DNA from: Chryseobacterium gotjawalense
GTDB lineage: Bacteria; Bacteroidota; Bacteroidia; Flavobacteriales; Weeksellaceae
NCBI RefSeq assembly: GCF_030012525.1
Contig: NZ_CP124855.1
Location: 2,046,001-2,110,000 of the forward strand
DNA: 64,000 nucleotides
Reading direction: 5' to 3'
Both the position numbers and the translations under genes were made by a program. The notes below the pieces were generated by a model that was not told the origin of the DNA, searched no databases, and was given only the letters and a program-made list of their open reading frames with translations. This document shows positions 52,608 through 59,827 of this stretch, piece after piece; the first letter of the stretch is position 1; every line of letters begins with the position of its first letter.

Positions 52608-53927
52608 CTAATAAATATCTTCAAACTCCATATCCACTTCTAATTTCTCTGCCAGAAGTTTGGAAATTTTAACTCTAAGTGGTTCAATATCGATATTTTC
52701 CATTGCGTCATTCGCAAAGGCGAACAATAACATTGCCTGCGCTTCTTTTTTGGAAATTCCACGGGCACGAAGGTAAAACAAAGCGTCTTCATTCAATTGA
52801 CCGACTGTACAACCGTGAGAACATTTCACATCATCTGCGAAAATTTCGAGTTGTGGTTTGGTGTCAACCGATGCTCCTTCATCCAACAGAATATTATTAT
52901 TTTGCTGATAAGCATTGGTTTTCTGCGCGATTTTATCTACAAAAACTTTACCGTTGAAAACCCCGTGAGATTTGCCTTTGTAAATTCCTTTGTAGTTTTG
53001 GTAACTCTCGCAATGTGGCGTTTTGTGATGAACTGCGGTATGATGATCCACCAATTGCTCGCCATCGATGATCGTAATTCCGTTCATAAACGAGTTGATA
53101 TTTTCACCGTTATGAATGAAATCCAAGTTATTACGAACTAATTTTCCGCCGAAAGAGAAAGTGTTCACCGTCGTTAAACTGTCACGTTCCTGTTTGGCGA
53201 AAGTGTGATCCATCATGTACGAAGTGTCGCTGTCATTCTGCACTTTATGCCAATCTGCTTTTGCATTTTGGTACGTAAAAATTTCAGTCACAGAATTGGT
53301 AAAAACGTAAGTTTCATCGAAATTATGGTGGCTTTCGATGACTTCGATTTTAGAGCCTTCTTCAGCAATCAATAGATTCCGGGTGTTGTAAACTGTGTTT
53401 TCTTCCTGGTTCTGAGAAATATAGAAAACGTGAATCGGTTTTTCGATGACCACATTTTTGGGGACTTTTAAGAAAAATCCTTGCTTGCAATAAGCAGTAT
53501 TCAAATTCGTAAACGCTAAATTTTGGTCGGCGATCGTATTGAAATACTGATCGAAAACGTCTTTATGTTTTGGATCGTTGAGTGCATAATTGAACGAAAG
53601 CAACTCTACATTTTCAATGGTAATTTTGGACAGTTCTTTATGCAACTTTCCATTAATGAAGACAATCCAGTCGAAATTTTCTTCGCCCAAATGCAGTTCC
53701 TCAATCTGTTCTTTGGAAATCGTATGTGCTTCTGTAGGGAAGAAATTATAATTTTTCTCGGTGATTTCCCGTAAGTTCGTGTATTTATATTCCTCGTCTT
53801 TTTTAGTGGGAAAACCGTAATGAAAGAACTTTTTGAGTGCTTCATTCCGGGTCTCATCCAGAAAACGGTGTTGAAGCGTTTCTAAAAAAGCGGTGTGGTT
53901 ATTCTGTATATTTTCTAATAGAGCCAT
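52608..53927 (-). CDS. sufD: Fe-S assembly scaffold subunit SufD
   Basis: Member of the SufBC2D scaffold that assembles iron-sulfur clusters, 439 residues. The core beta-helix includes KGKSHGVFNGKVFVD near residue 308 and QKTNAYQQNNNILL; DVKCSHGCTVGQLNEDALFY near residue 363 carries the SufD histidine/cysteine region. The final gene of the suf unit; the start codon lies nine bases from the inverted repeat of the inserted four-helix-bundle cassette. Confidence 0.93.
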   Translation of the reverse strand: MALLENIQNNHTAFLETLQHRFLDETRNEALKKFFHYGFPTKKDEEYKYTNLREITEKNYNFFPTEAHTISKEQIEELHLGEENFDWIVFINGKLHKELSKITIENVELLSFNYALNDPKHKDVFDQYFNTIADQNLAFTNLNTAYCKQGFFLKVPKNVVIEKPIHVFYISQNQEENTVYNTRNLLIAEEGSKIEVIESHHNFDETYVFTNSVTEIFTYQNAKADWHKVQNDSDTSYMMDHTFAKQERDSLTTVNTFSFGGKLVRNNLDFIHNGENINSFMNGITIIDGEQLVDHHTAVHHKTPHCESYQNYKGIYKGKSHGVFNGKVFVDKIAQKTNAYQQNNNILLDEGASVDTKPQLEIFADDVKCSHGCTVGQLNEDALFYLRARGISKKEAQAMLLFAFANDAMENIDIEPLRVKISKLLAEKLEVDMEFEDIY

Positions 53928-53935
53928 TATTTATA

Positions 53936-53965
53936 TTTGATATTTGAAGTTTGATATTTGAAATT
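53936..53965 (+). repeat. Inverted repeat (left) of the four-helix-bundle cassette
   Basis: Thirty bases, TTTGATATTTGAAGTTTGAT then ATTTGAAATT, match the reverse complement of 54384-54413 at 27 of 30 positions. Together the two repeats bracket the four-helix-bundle pseudogene exactly between sufD and sufC. Confidence 0.85.
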
Positions 53966-53979
53966 CTTATGCTCAAACA

Positions 53980-54383
53980 TCATTCATTTTCTTTATTCCT
54001 ATTAAATTTATTGCCTTTATGTTCCGAATTTTTAAGATAAGTAATAAATCCTGACAGCATTTCCGACATGTTAGCTGCTTCATCTTTAAGAGTTAAAAAA
54101 GTACTTTCATCCAGATAATTCCGATCAAATGCCCTTATTAACTGAGAACGGACTTCTCCTACAGACCCTTTCGACATGGTAAGGAAATTTACAAATTCTC
54201 TGTTTCCCTCCCTTTCGAAACCTTCAGCAATATTATCCATCACAGAAGCAGAAGACCGATCGATTTGATTTTGATCATGTTTTTGAAATTTGATATTTTT
54301 AAGACCATGCCTGTCTATATTTTGACAAAAAATCCTTGATTTTTCCAAATTTCCAGATCTTCGAAGTTTTTTATCGTTGGCAT
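53980..54383 (-). pseudogene. Four-helix-bundle protein (23S rRNA-IVS-type), frameshifted
   Basis: The family usually begins [17 protein letters not shown]. Here ATG 54383 starts [14 protein letters not shown], but one A is missing in the run at 54340-54344 (minus strand TGGAAAAATCA), so that frame stops within ten codons. The rest continues in a different frame as KSRIFCQNI and later [19 protein letters not shown], the conserved core, to the stop at 53980. A 122-residue piece could start from an internal TTG. It is either a decayed gene or a homopolymer sequencing error. Function of the family is unknown. Confidence 0.8.
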
Positions 54384-54413
54384 AATTTCAAATTTCAAAC
54401 ATCAAATTTCAAA
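54384..54413 (-). repeat. Inverted repeat (right) of the four-helix-bundle cassette
   Basis: On the minus strand TTTGAAATTTGATGTTTGAA then ATTTGAAATT; 27 of 30 positions equal the left repeat. It ends one base before the sufC stop codon and touches the pseudogene start codon. Confidence 0.85.
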
Positions 54414-55157
54414 TTAATTAAGCAGCCAATCGTATCCTTTTTCTTCCAATTCTAAAGCAAGAGATTTATCACCGGTTTTGATGATTTTTCCGTCAGCTAA
54501 AACGTGTACAAAATCTGGCTGAATATAATCTAAAAGTCTTTGATAATGCGTGATCAATAGAACTGCATTTCCTTCACTTCTGAAAGAATTTACGCCGTCT
54601 GCAACGATTCTTAAGGCATCAATATCCAAACCGGAATCGGTTTCATCCAGAATCGCTAATTTCGGATTCAACATCATCATTTGGAAGATTTCATTTCTTT
54701 TTTTCTCGCCACCGGAAAAACCTTCGTTGAGTGAACGGGCCAGGAAATCTCTTTTGATATTTAATTTCTCAGAATTTTCTTTGACTAAAGCCAACATTTC
54801 TTTTGCCGGCATCGCTTCTAAACCTTTTGCTTTTCGGTTTTCGTTGATGGCGGCTTTGATAAAGTTGGTCACGGTTACTCCCGGAATTTCTACGGGATAT
54901 TGAAAAGAAAGGAAAATTCCTTCGTGTGCTCTTTCTTCTGGAGCGTCTTCGATAATGTCTTTTCCTTCGAAAAGAATTTCACCATCAGTAACTTCATATT
55001 CCTCTTTCCCAGCAATAACTGAAGCTAAAGTAGATTTTCCTGCTCCATTTGGCCCCATAATAGCGTGTACTTCGCCGGGATTGATTTGTAGATTGATTCC
55101 TTTTAAGATTTCTGCTCCGTCCTGGATTCTAGCGTGTAAGTTTTTGATTTGTAACAT
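54414..55157 (-). CDS. sufC: Fe-S assembly ATPase SufC
   Basis: ABC-type ATPase of the SufBC2D complex, 247 residues. Walker A GPNGAGKSTL is near residue 36, the signature FSGGEKKRNEI near residue 146, Walker B LAILDETDSGLD near residue 168, and the switch histidine in LLITHYQRLL near residue 201. The DETDSGLD sequence is specific to SufC. Its stop codon abuts the cassette inverted repeat, and a toxin-antitoxin pair precedes it. Confidence 0.95.
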   Translation of the reverse strand: MLQIKNLHARIQDGAEILKGINLQINPGEVHAIMGPNGAGKSTLASVIAGKEEYEVTDGEILFEGKDIIEDAPEERAHEGIFLSFQYPVEIPGVTVTNFIKAAINENRKAKGLEAMPAKEMLALVKENSEKLNIKRDFLARSLNEGFSGGEKKRNEIFQMMMLNPKLAILDETDSGLDIDALRIVADGVNSFRSEGNAVLLITHYQRLLDYIQPDFVHVLADGKIIKTGDKSLALELEEKGYDWLLN

Positions 55158-55158
55158 A

Positions 55159-55434
55159 TTATTGTTCGTAATGTCCTTTTAAAGACAATATATTTAAAAT
55201 TTCTATTGTGTTTTCGTTTGCCATCTGATAAATCAGCCGATGTTCCTGGTTGATTCTTCTTGACCAAATTCCTGATAAATTATGTTTTAAAGGTTCAGGT
55301 TTTCCAATTCCTTTAAAGGGATTTTCTTGAATAGCACGGACAAGTTCCGAGATTTTTTTCAGGACCAATTTATTTCCCGATCTCTGCCAAAAATCCAAAT
55401 CGCTTTTTGCTTTTCTAGAAAAAATTATTTCCAT
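55159..55434 (-). CDS. YoeB/Txe-family toxin
   Basis: A 91-residue mRNA interferase of the YoeB type. FSRKAKSDLDFWQRSG starts it, KGIGKPEPLKHNLSGIWSRR is the family core (Glu/Arg active-site region), and EHRLIYQM ... ILSLKGHYE supplies the C-terminal His/Tyr catalytic end. Its start overlaps the antitoxin end by ten bases, and its stop is one base before sufC. It therefore interrupts the suf operon. Confidence 0.88.
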   Translation of the reverse strand: MEIIFSRKAKSDLDFWQRSGNKLVLKKISELVRAIQENPFKGIGKPEPLKHNLSGIWSRRINQEHRLIYQMANENTIEILNILSLKGHYEQ

Positions 55435-55631
55435 AAAGCGTCAAGTTCTTCCATGGTCATTTTTATTCCTTCTCCCGCTTTTATTTCTTTTTGGGCTTTC
55501 AAAATTTCTTTTACAAATTCCGGATTGTAGGATTTCTCTTCTTTCTGCTCAATTTCAAAACCCAAAGCTTTTGCAAGCGATTTTATCACCTCAAAATCTT
55601 TTTTCTTTACTTTCTTCAGAATAAGTTCCAT
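55425..55631 (-). CDS. Antitoxin partner of the YoeB/Txe toxin
   Basis: A 68-residue protein beginning MELILKKVKKKDFEVIKSLA and ending MTMEELDALWK, the latter typical of small Bacteroidota antitoxins paired with YoeB/RelE toxins. There is no clear DNA-binding ribbon fold, so autoregulation may be weak. It is 32 bases downstream of sufB and overlaps the toxin by ten bases, translationally coupled. Confidence 0.8.
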   Translation of the reverse strand: MELILKKVKKKDFEVIKSLAKALGFEIEQKEEKSYNPEFVKEILKAQKEIKAGEGIKMTMEELDALWK

Positions 55632-55663
55632 TTTCTTTAATTTTTTTTTAAAATTACAAAAAT

Positions 55664-57115
55664 CTACCCAACACTTCCTTCTAAAGAAATTTCTAATAAT
55701 TTTTGTGCTTCAATCGCAAATTCCATCGGTAGCTTATTCAAAACTTCTTTTCCGAAACCGTTTACAATCAATGCAATTGCTTTTTCTGTACTAATTCCTC
55801 TTTGGTTGCAATAGAAGATTTGATCTTCCCCGATTTTTGAAGTTGTGGCTTCGTGCTCGAGTTGTGCCGTCGGATTTTTAACTTCGATATAAGGGAAAGT
55901 GTGTGCGCCACATTCATTGCCCATTAATAGAGAATCACATTGTGAAAAATTACGCGCTCCTTTTGCAGAAGGCATCATTTTCACTAATCCGCGGTAAGAG
56001 TTGTTTGATTTTCCGGCTGAGATTCCTTTAGAAATAATGGTTGATTTGGTATTTTTCCCGATGTGAATCATCTTGGTTCCGGTATCTGCATACTGGCGAT
56101 GATTGGTTACCGCAATTGAATAAAATTCTCCAACAGAGTTATCTCCTTTTAAAATACAGCTCGGATATTTCCAGGTTACAGCAGAACCGGTTTCAACCTG
56201 CGTCCAGGAAATTTTTGCGTTCTTCTCACAAATTCCCCGTTTGGTTACGAAATTGAAAACGCCACCTTTACCTTCTGAATCTCCAGGATACCAGTTTTGA
56301 ACAGTAGAATATTTGATTTCGGCATCATCCATTGCAATTAACTCTACGACCGCAGCATGCAGCTGATTTTCATCTCTTGCGGGCGCAGTACAGCCTTCCA
56401 GGTAAGAAACGTAACTTCCTTCATCAGCGATTAACAAAGTTCTTTCAAACTGACCGCTGCCGGATTTATTAATTCTGAAATAAGTGGAAAGTTCCATCGG
56501 GCATTTGACGCCTTTTGGAATATAGCAGAAACTTCCGTCTGAAAATACGGCTGAGTTTAAAGCTGCATAAAAGTTATCACCTCTGGGAACAACTTTCCCG
56601 ATATATTTGCGGACCAATTCCGGATAATCTCTGATGGCTTCAGAAATTGCGCAAAAAATAATTCCTTTTTCTTTTAAAGTTTTTTGGAAAGTGGTTTTTA
56701 CAGAAACTGAATCGATAACAATATCCATTGCCACTCCTGATAATCTTTTTTGTTCCTCGATGTTAATCCCAAGTTTAGCGAAAGTTTTCAGTAATTCCGG
56801 ATCTACTTCATCCAGGCTGGCTAATTCAGGTTTTACGGTTGGTGCAGCATAATATCGAATCGATTGAAAGTCAACTTTTTCGTAATTCACATTGGCCCAT
56901 TCCGGCTCCTCCATTTTCAGCCACATTCTGTAAGATTCCAAACGCCACTCGGTCATCCATTCCGGTTCTTCTTTTTTCGCAGAAATCATTTTTACGATTT
57001 CTTCGGACAAACCCGTCGGAAAATCGTCATATTCAATATCCGTGGTAAACCCGTATTCATATTTTTGATTTTCAAGATCGACCCGAAGATCGTCTTCCGT
57101 ATATTTTGTTGCCAT
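55664..57115 (-). CDS. sufB: Fe-S assembly scaffold subunit SufB
   Basis: Core scaffold subunit receiving sulfur from SufSE and building clusters with SufC/SufD, 483 residues. [16 protein letters not shown] starts the SufB signature region; [20 protein letters not shown] near residue 208, [19 protein letters not shown] near residue 253 with conserved Cys, and [22 protein letters not shown] near residue 406 (given here in pieces [17 protein letters not shown] and PYIEV) are all typical. It follows sufA by 24 bases. Confidence 0.95.
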   Translation of the reverse strand: MATKYTEDDLRVDLENQKYEYGFTTDIEYDDFPTGLSEEIVKMISAKKEEPEWMTEWRLESYRMWLKMEEPEWANVNYEKVDFQSIRYYAAPTVKPELASLDEVDPELLKTFAKLGINIEEQKRLSGVAMDIVIDSVSVKTTFQKTLKEKGIIFCAISEAIRDYPELVRKYIGKVVPRGDNFYAALNSAVFSDGSFCYIPKGVKCPMELSTYFRINKSGSGQFERTLLIADEGSYVSYLEGCTAPARDENQLHAAVVELIAMDDAEIKYSTVQNWYPGDSEGKGGVFNFVTKRGICEKNAKISWTQVETGSAVTWKYPSCILKGDNSVGEFYSIAVTNHRQYADTGTKMIHIGKNTKSTIISKGISAGKSNNSYRGLVKMMPSAKGARNFSQCDSLLMGNECGAHTFPYIEVKNPTAQLEHEATTSKIGEDQIFYCNQRGISTEKAIALIVNGFGKEVLNKLPMEFAIEAQKLLEISLEGSVG

Positions 57116-57139
57116 TTTTTAATGAAAATTAAATGTGTT

Positions 57140-57469
57140 TTACAGCGAGAAACTCTCACCGCAACCGCAAGTTCTGTTTGCATTGGGATTGTTGAATACA
57201 AATCCTTTCCCATTCAACCCTGCTGAAAATTCTAATATTGTTCCTGCTAGATAAAGCACTGATTTTTTATCGACAACGATTTTAATACCATTATCTTCAA
57301 AAACCTGATCTGAATCTGTTTTTATATTATCAAATTTCAGAACATATTCTAAACCGGAACAACCGCCGCTTTTTACACCGACTCGTATATAATCTTCCCA
57401 AGGATCGAAACCGTCTTCAGTCATTAACTGAATGGCTTTTTCTTTCGCTAGATCGCTAACTTTTATCAT
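57140..57469 (-). CDS. sufA: A-type Fe-S carrier (SufA/IscA family)
   Basis: A 109-residue HesB/IscA-like carrier that transfers clusters to apo-proteins. The three ligand cysteines are visible: GVKSGGCSGLEYVL near residue 37 and the CxC end TCGCGESFSL near residue 102. Length is usual. It is the first gene of the suf unit (sufA-sufB-...-sufC-...-sufD) and has a consensus promoter. No sufS/sufE or regulator sits beside it. Confidence 0.9.
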   Translation of the reverse strand: MIKVSDLAKEKAIQLMTEDGFDPWEDYIRVGVKSGGCSGLEYVLKFDNIKTDSDQVFEDNGIKIVVDKKSVLYLAGTILEFSAGLNGKGFVFNNPNANRTCGCGESFSL

Positions 57470-57497
57470 TGTTTTTATTTAGAATCATTTTAGATTG

Positions 57498-57527
57498 CAA
57501 AATTACTAATAATATAATGAATATCAA
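57498..57527 (-). promoter_or_regulatory. Promoter of the suf operon
   Basis: On the minus strand TTG, a 19-base spacer and TAATTTTG (exact TAnnTTTG) lie 29 bases before the sufA start. The full -33/-7 pair is present. Confidence 0.7.
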
Positions 57528-57618
57528 ATTTGCTTCGGTATATTTGTCTATCAATGTTATAGACGGTGGAATTTAACTTTCACCCCTAATTATCATCAAA
57601 AAATCAAATTATTTAAGA

Positions 57619-58419
57619 ATGAAAAAAATCGCCGTACTCGTCTTGGGCTTAGCTGCCCAAATTATTTTCGCTCAAGCGAACCGTTTTGTATATCAGGTAA
57701 CTATGAAACCAGACTCTACTGACAGAAGTACCACAAAAACCGAAGTAGCCAATCTCGACATTTCGGGAGGAAATTCTATTTTCTACGCTGAAAACAGATT
57801 GAAAAGAGATTCTATTATGGGACGGATGAGACAAACCGGAAGTTTTAATTTTGACAGAAGTCAAATGCAGAGCTTGCGCACAAACATGGACTTCATTATT
57901 GAAAAAGATTATAAAACCGCGAAAAAATTATATAAAGCAAGAATTCTGCGCGATCAGTACGCTTATGAAGAAGACCGGCCAATGAATTGGAAAATCCTTC
58001 CGGAAACGGCAACAATTGGAGAATATAAAACCCAGAAAGCAGAGACGAACTTTGCTGGAAGAACTTGGTATGCTTGGTTTACACCAGAAGTTCCTTTTCA
58101 GGATGGCCCTTATAAATTTTCCGGACTGCCCGGTTTAATTGTTAAAGTTGAAGATGCTAAAGGCGATTACAGTTTCGATTTAAAAGAAGCCAAGAAAATT
58201 AATGAGGTTGTGAATTTCGACCAAAGAGGTTCTACGATAAATATTAAAAGAGCGGCCTTCGAAAAGCAACAGGATCAGTTCAGAAAAGATCCAATGGCAG
58301 CCATGGCCTCAATGGGTGGTCAAATGAGAATTCAAATGGATCCAAATCAGCGAAAGCAAATGGAGGAACGCCAAAAAGAAGAACAGAAGAAAAACAACAA
58401 TCCGATTGAATTAAAATAA
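57619..58419 (+). CDS. GLPGLI family exported protein
   Basis: A 266-residue protein with signal peptide MKKIAVLVLGLAAQIIFAQA. The defining motif FSGLPGLIVKVEDAKGDYSF is near residue 173, preceded by FTPEVPFQDGPY and AGRTWYAWF. The tail is charged and Met/Gln-rich (EERQKEEQKKNNNP). GLPGLI proteins are Bacteroidota-specific with no known function, often near TonB receptors. It is divergent from sufA and has a bidirectional terminator. Confidence 0.88.
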   Translation: MKKIAVLVLGLAAQIIFAQANRFVYQVTMKPDSTDRSTTKTEVANLDISGGNSIFYAENRLKRDSIMGRMRQTGSFNFDRSQMQSLRTNMDFIIEKDYKTAKKLYKARILRDQYAYEEDRPMNWKILPETATIGEYKTQKAETNFAGRTWYAWFTPEVPFQDGPYKFSGLPGLIVKVEDAKGDYSFDLKEAKKINEVVNFDQRGSTINIKRAAFEKQQDQFRKDPMAAMASMGGQMRIQMDPNQRKQMEERQKEEQKKNNNPIELK

Positions 58420-58425
58420 ATCATA

Positions 58426-58461
58426 AAAAATCCCGGTTAGCAAATGTTAACCGGGATTTTT
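58426..58461. terminator. Bidirectional terminator
   Basis: Stem AAATCCCGGTTA / TAACCGGGATTT with a short loop, A-run on one side and T-run on the other, between the convergent GLPGLI and L,D-transpeptidase-like genes. Confidence 0.9.
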
Positions 58462-58474
58462 GTATTGTGAAGTT

Positions 58475-59239
58475 TTAGATATTCTCCTCAGCCTTCAGCC
58501 ATTTCGAACTAGAAAGGTATTGATGGTCGGGATAATAAATGAAAAGACAGTTCTTCCCTTTGATGGTATTGATAATCGTTTCAGCTAAAGCGCGGGGAAC
58601 CGCAGGACATCCCCAACTTCTACCTATTCGTTTTTGATTTTTAATAAAACCTTCGCTCACATAATCTGCACCGTGCATCACGATCGCCCGTCGGAAAGCT
58701 GCATCATTGTAGCCCGAATCCATTCCCAAAAGTTTCAACGAATAACCGTTGGAACCATTATACGTACTTTCTGTAATAAAAAAACCAAGACTGCTTTGTA
58801 AAGAACTCTCGGTATTTGAAAATTTCTGAGCGAATTCTTCACCTGTGTTTTTTCCGTGAGCAACCAGAGAGTTATAAAGGACTTTTTTTTCATTCAGATC
58901 AATGACCCAAAGTCTCTTCTCTGTGGAAGATAACGAAAAATCGCAAATGGTTAATAAATGAGAATCTTCATCTAATTTTCCTTCTTTTTTAAGATTGGTA
59001 AATCCTACAAAGGCTTTGGAAAAAACTTCGGACTGGAGTTGATTGATGTTGTCGAAACCGATCGAACTGTAGATTTCTTCCGCATATTTTGCGGTAGACT
59101 TCGGCTCTATTTTTAAGACTAAGTTTTGTGACTGTGTGTTTAAAGGAGTTTCTGTTGGGTTTTTCTCTAAGTCTTCTAAGTTATAAAAAGAGGTAGCAAA
59201 AAATAAAACAGTTATTAATGGTAAAAGGATCTTCTTCAT
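58475..59239 (-). CDS. Murein L,D-transpeptidase catalytic domain protein
   Basis: A 254-residue exported enzyme with an N-terminal hydrophobic segment (residues 1-19). The C-terminal half is the L,D-transpeptidase-like domain: AIVMHGADYVSEGF near residue 190 and the active-site GRSWGCPAVP near residue 212 with catalytic cysteine and His/Ser-type helpers. The FFITESTYNGSNGYSLKLLG strand is typical of the Bacteroidota YkuD-like branch. It probably cross-links or edits peptidoglycan, or attaches lipoproteins. Confidence 0.87.
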   Translation of the reverse strand: MKKILLPLITVLFFATSFYNLEDLEKNPTETPLNTQSQNLVLKIEPKSTAKYAEEIYSSIGFDNINQLQSEVFSKAFVGFTNLKKEGKLDEDSHLLTICDFSLSSTEKRLWVIDLNEKKVLYNSLVAHGKNTGEEFAQKFSNTESSLQSSLGFFITESTYNGSNGYSLKLLGMDSGYNDAAFRRAIVMHGADYVSEGFIKNQKRIGRSWGCPAVPRALAETIINTIKGKNCLFIYYPDHQYLSSSKWLKAEENI

Positions 59240-59370
59240 TCTATATATTATGTTAAACGATTTTTCGCTGGCAAAATTACAATTAATTAATTATCAGACA
59301 ATTGAATAGTAAGTTTTTAACTTTTCTTAAGAGGATTTAACGATTATCAGGCCAGGTCAATTAAATTTAT

Positions 59371-59378
59371 TAATTTTG
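59371..59378 (+). promoter_or_regulatory. Candidate -7 box before the Cys-rich gene
   Basis: TAATTTTG followed by CAAAAG, eight bases before the ATG of the Cys-rich protein; no -33 element at normal spacing. The short distance implies a near-leaderless mRNA. Confidence 0.4.
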
Positions 59379-59385
59379 CAAAAGC

Positions 59386-59760
59386 ATGTCACGAACTTTG
59401 AAAATATTTTTTATGGTTTTGGGATTGAGTATTTTTATTCTTCCCAAGCAGATGCTTTATGCTCAAAGTACAGTTGAATGCTGCGATCAGAAATCGACTA
59501 AAGAAGATTGTTGCAAAACAAAAAAACCAACCACCTGTCATTCTGAAAACTCCACAGACAATTCCAAAAAAAACAACTGTGGCGATGATTGTAACAAATG
59601 TCATTCATGCACAGTTCATTTCGTAATGAATTATCCTTCATCAGAATTTAATTCAAATTTAAAAAAGCATTTTTTTATTCAGGACCTTAATTTCGGGTAT
59701 GGGAATTCTTATTTCTCTTCCAATATTCAAAACATCTGGCAACCCCCTAAAATAGGTTAA
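59386..59760 (+). CDS. Cys-rich exported protein (HYC_CC_PP-like)
   Basis: A 124-residue protein with an N-terminal hydrophobic signal (residues ~5-25). The central part is very cysteine-rich: VECCDQKSTKEDCCKTKKP, TCHSENSTD and NCGDDCNKCHSCTVHF contain CC pairs and CxxC/CxxCxxC-type clusters, and the end has WQPPKIG. This suits a periplasmic metal-binding protein. It is upstream of the HMA-TonB receptor and separated from it by a perfect palindrome. Confidence 0.7.
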   Translation: MSRTLKIFFMVLGLSIFILPKQMLYAQSTVECCDQKSTKEDCCKTKKPTTCHSENSTDNSKKNNCGDDCNKCHSCTVHFVMNYPSSEFNSNLKKHFFIQDLNFGYGNSYFSSNIQNIWQPPKIG

Positions 59761-59774
59761 CACAATAGACTACA

Positions 59775-59796
59775 GCCAAAAGAACGTTCTTTTGGC
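59775..59796. promoter_or_regulatory. Perfect 22-bp palindrome before the HMA-TonB receptor gene
   Basis: GCCAAAAGAAC followed directly by its exact reverse complement GTTCTTTTGGC. It lies 14 bases after the Cys-rich gene stop and 31 bases before the receptor ATG. It can form a loop-less cruciform or hairpin, or be a dimeric operator; the following AACCTTTTATG is a weak T-run. Confidence 0.65.
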
Positions 59797-59827
59797 AACC
59801 TTTTATGTTAATTAACTTATTTTAAAA

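Noticed and set aside
52436..52624. 62-codon minus-strand frame after sufD
   Set aside because: It overlaps the sufD end and a long inverted repeat, and its residue content is not protein-like; treated as chance frame in an intergenic repeat.
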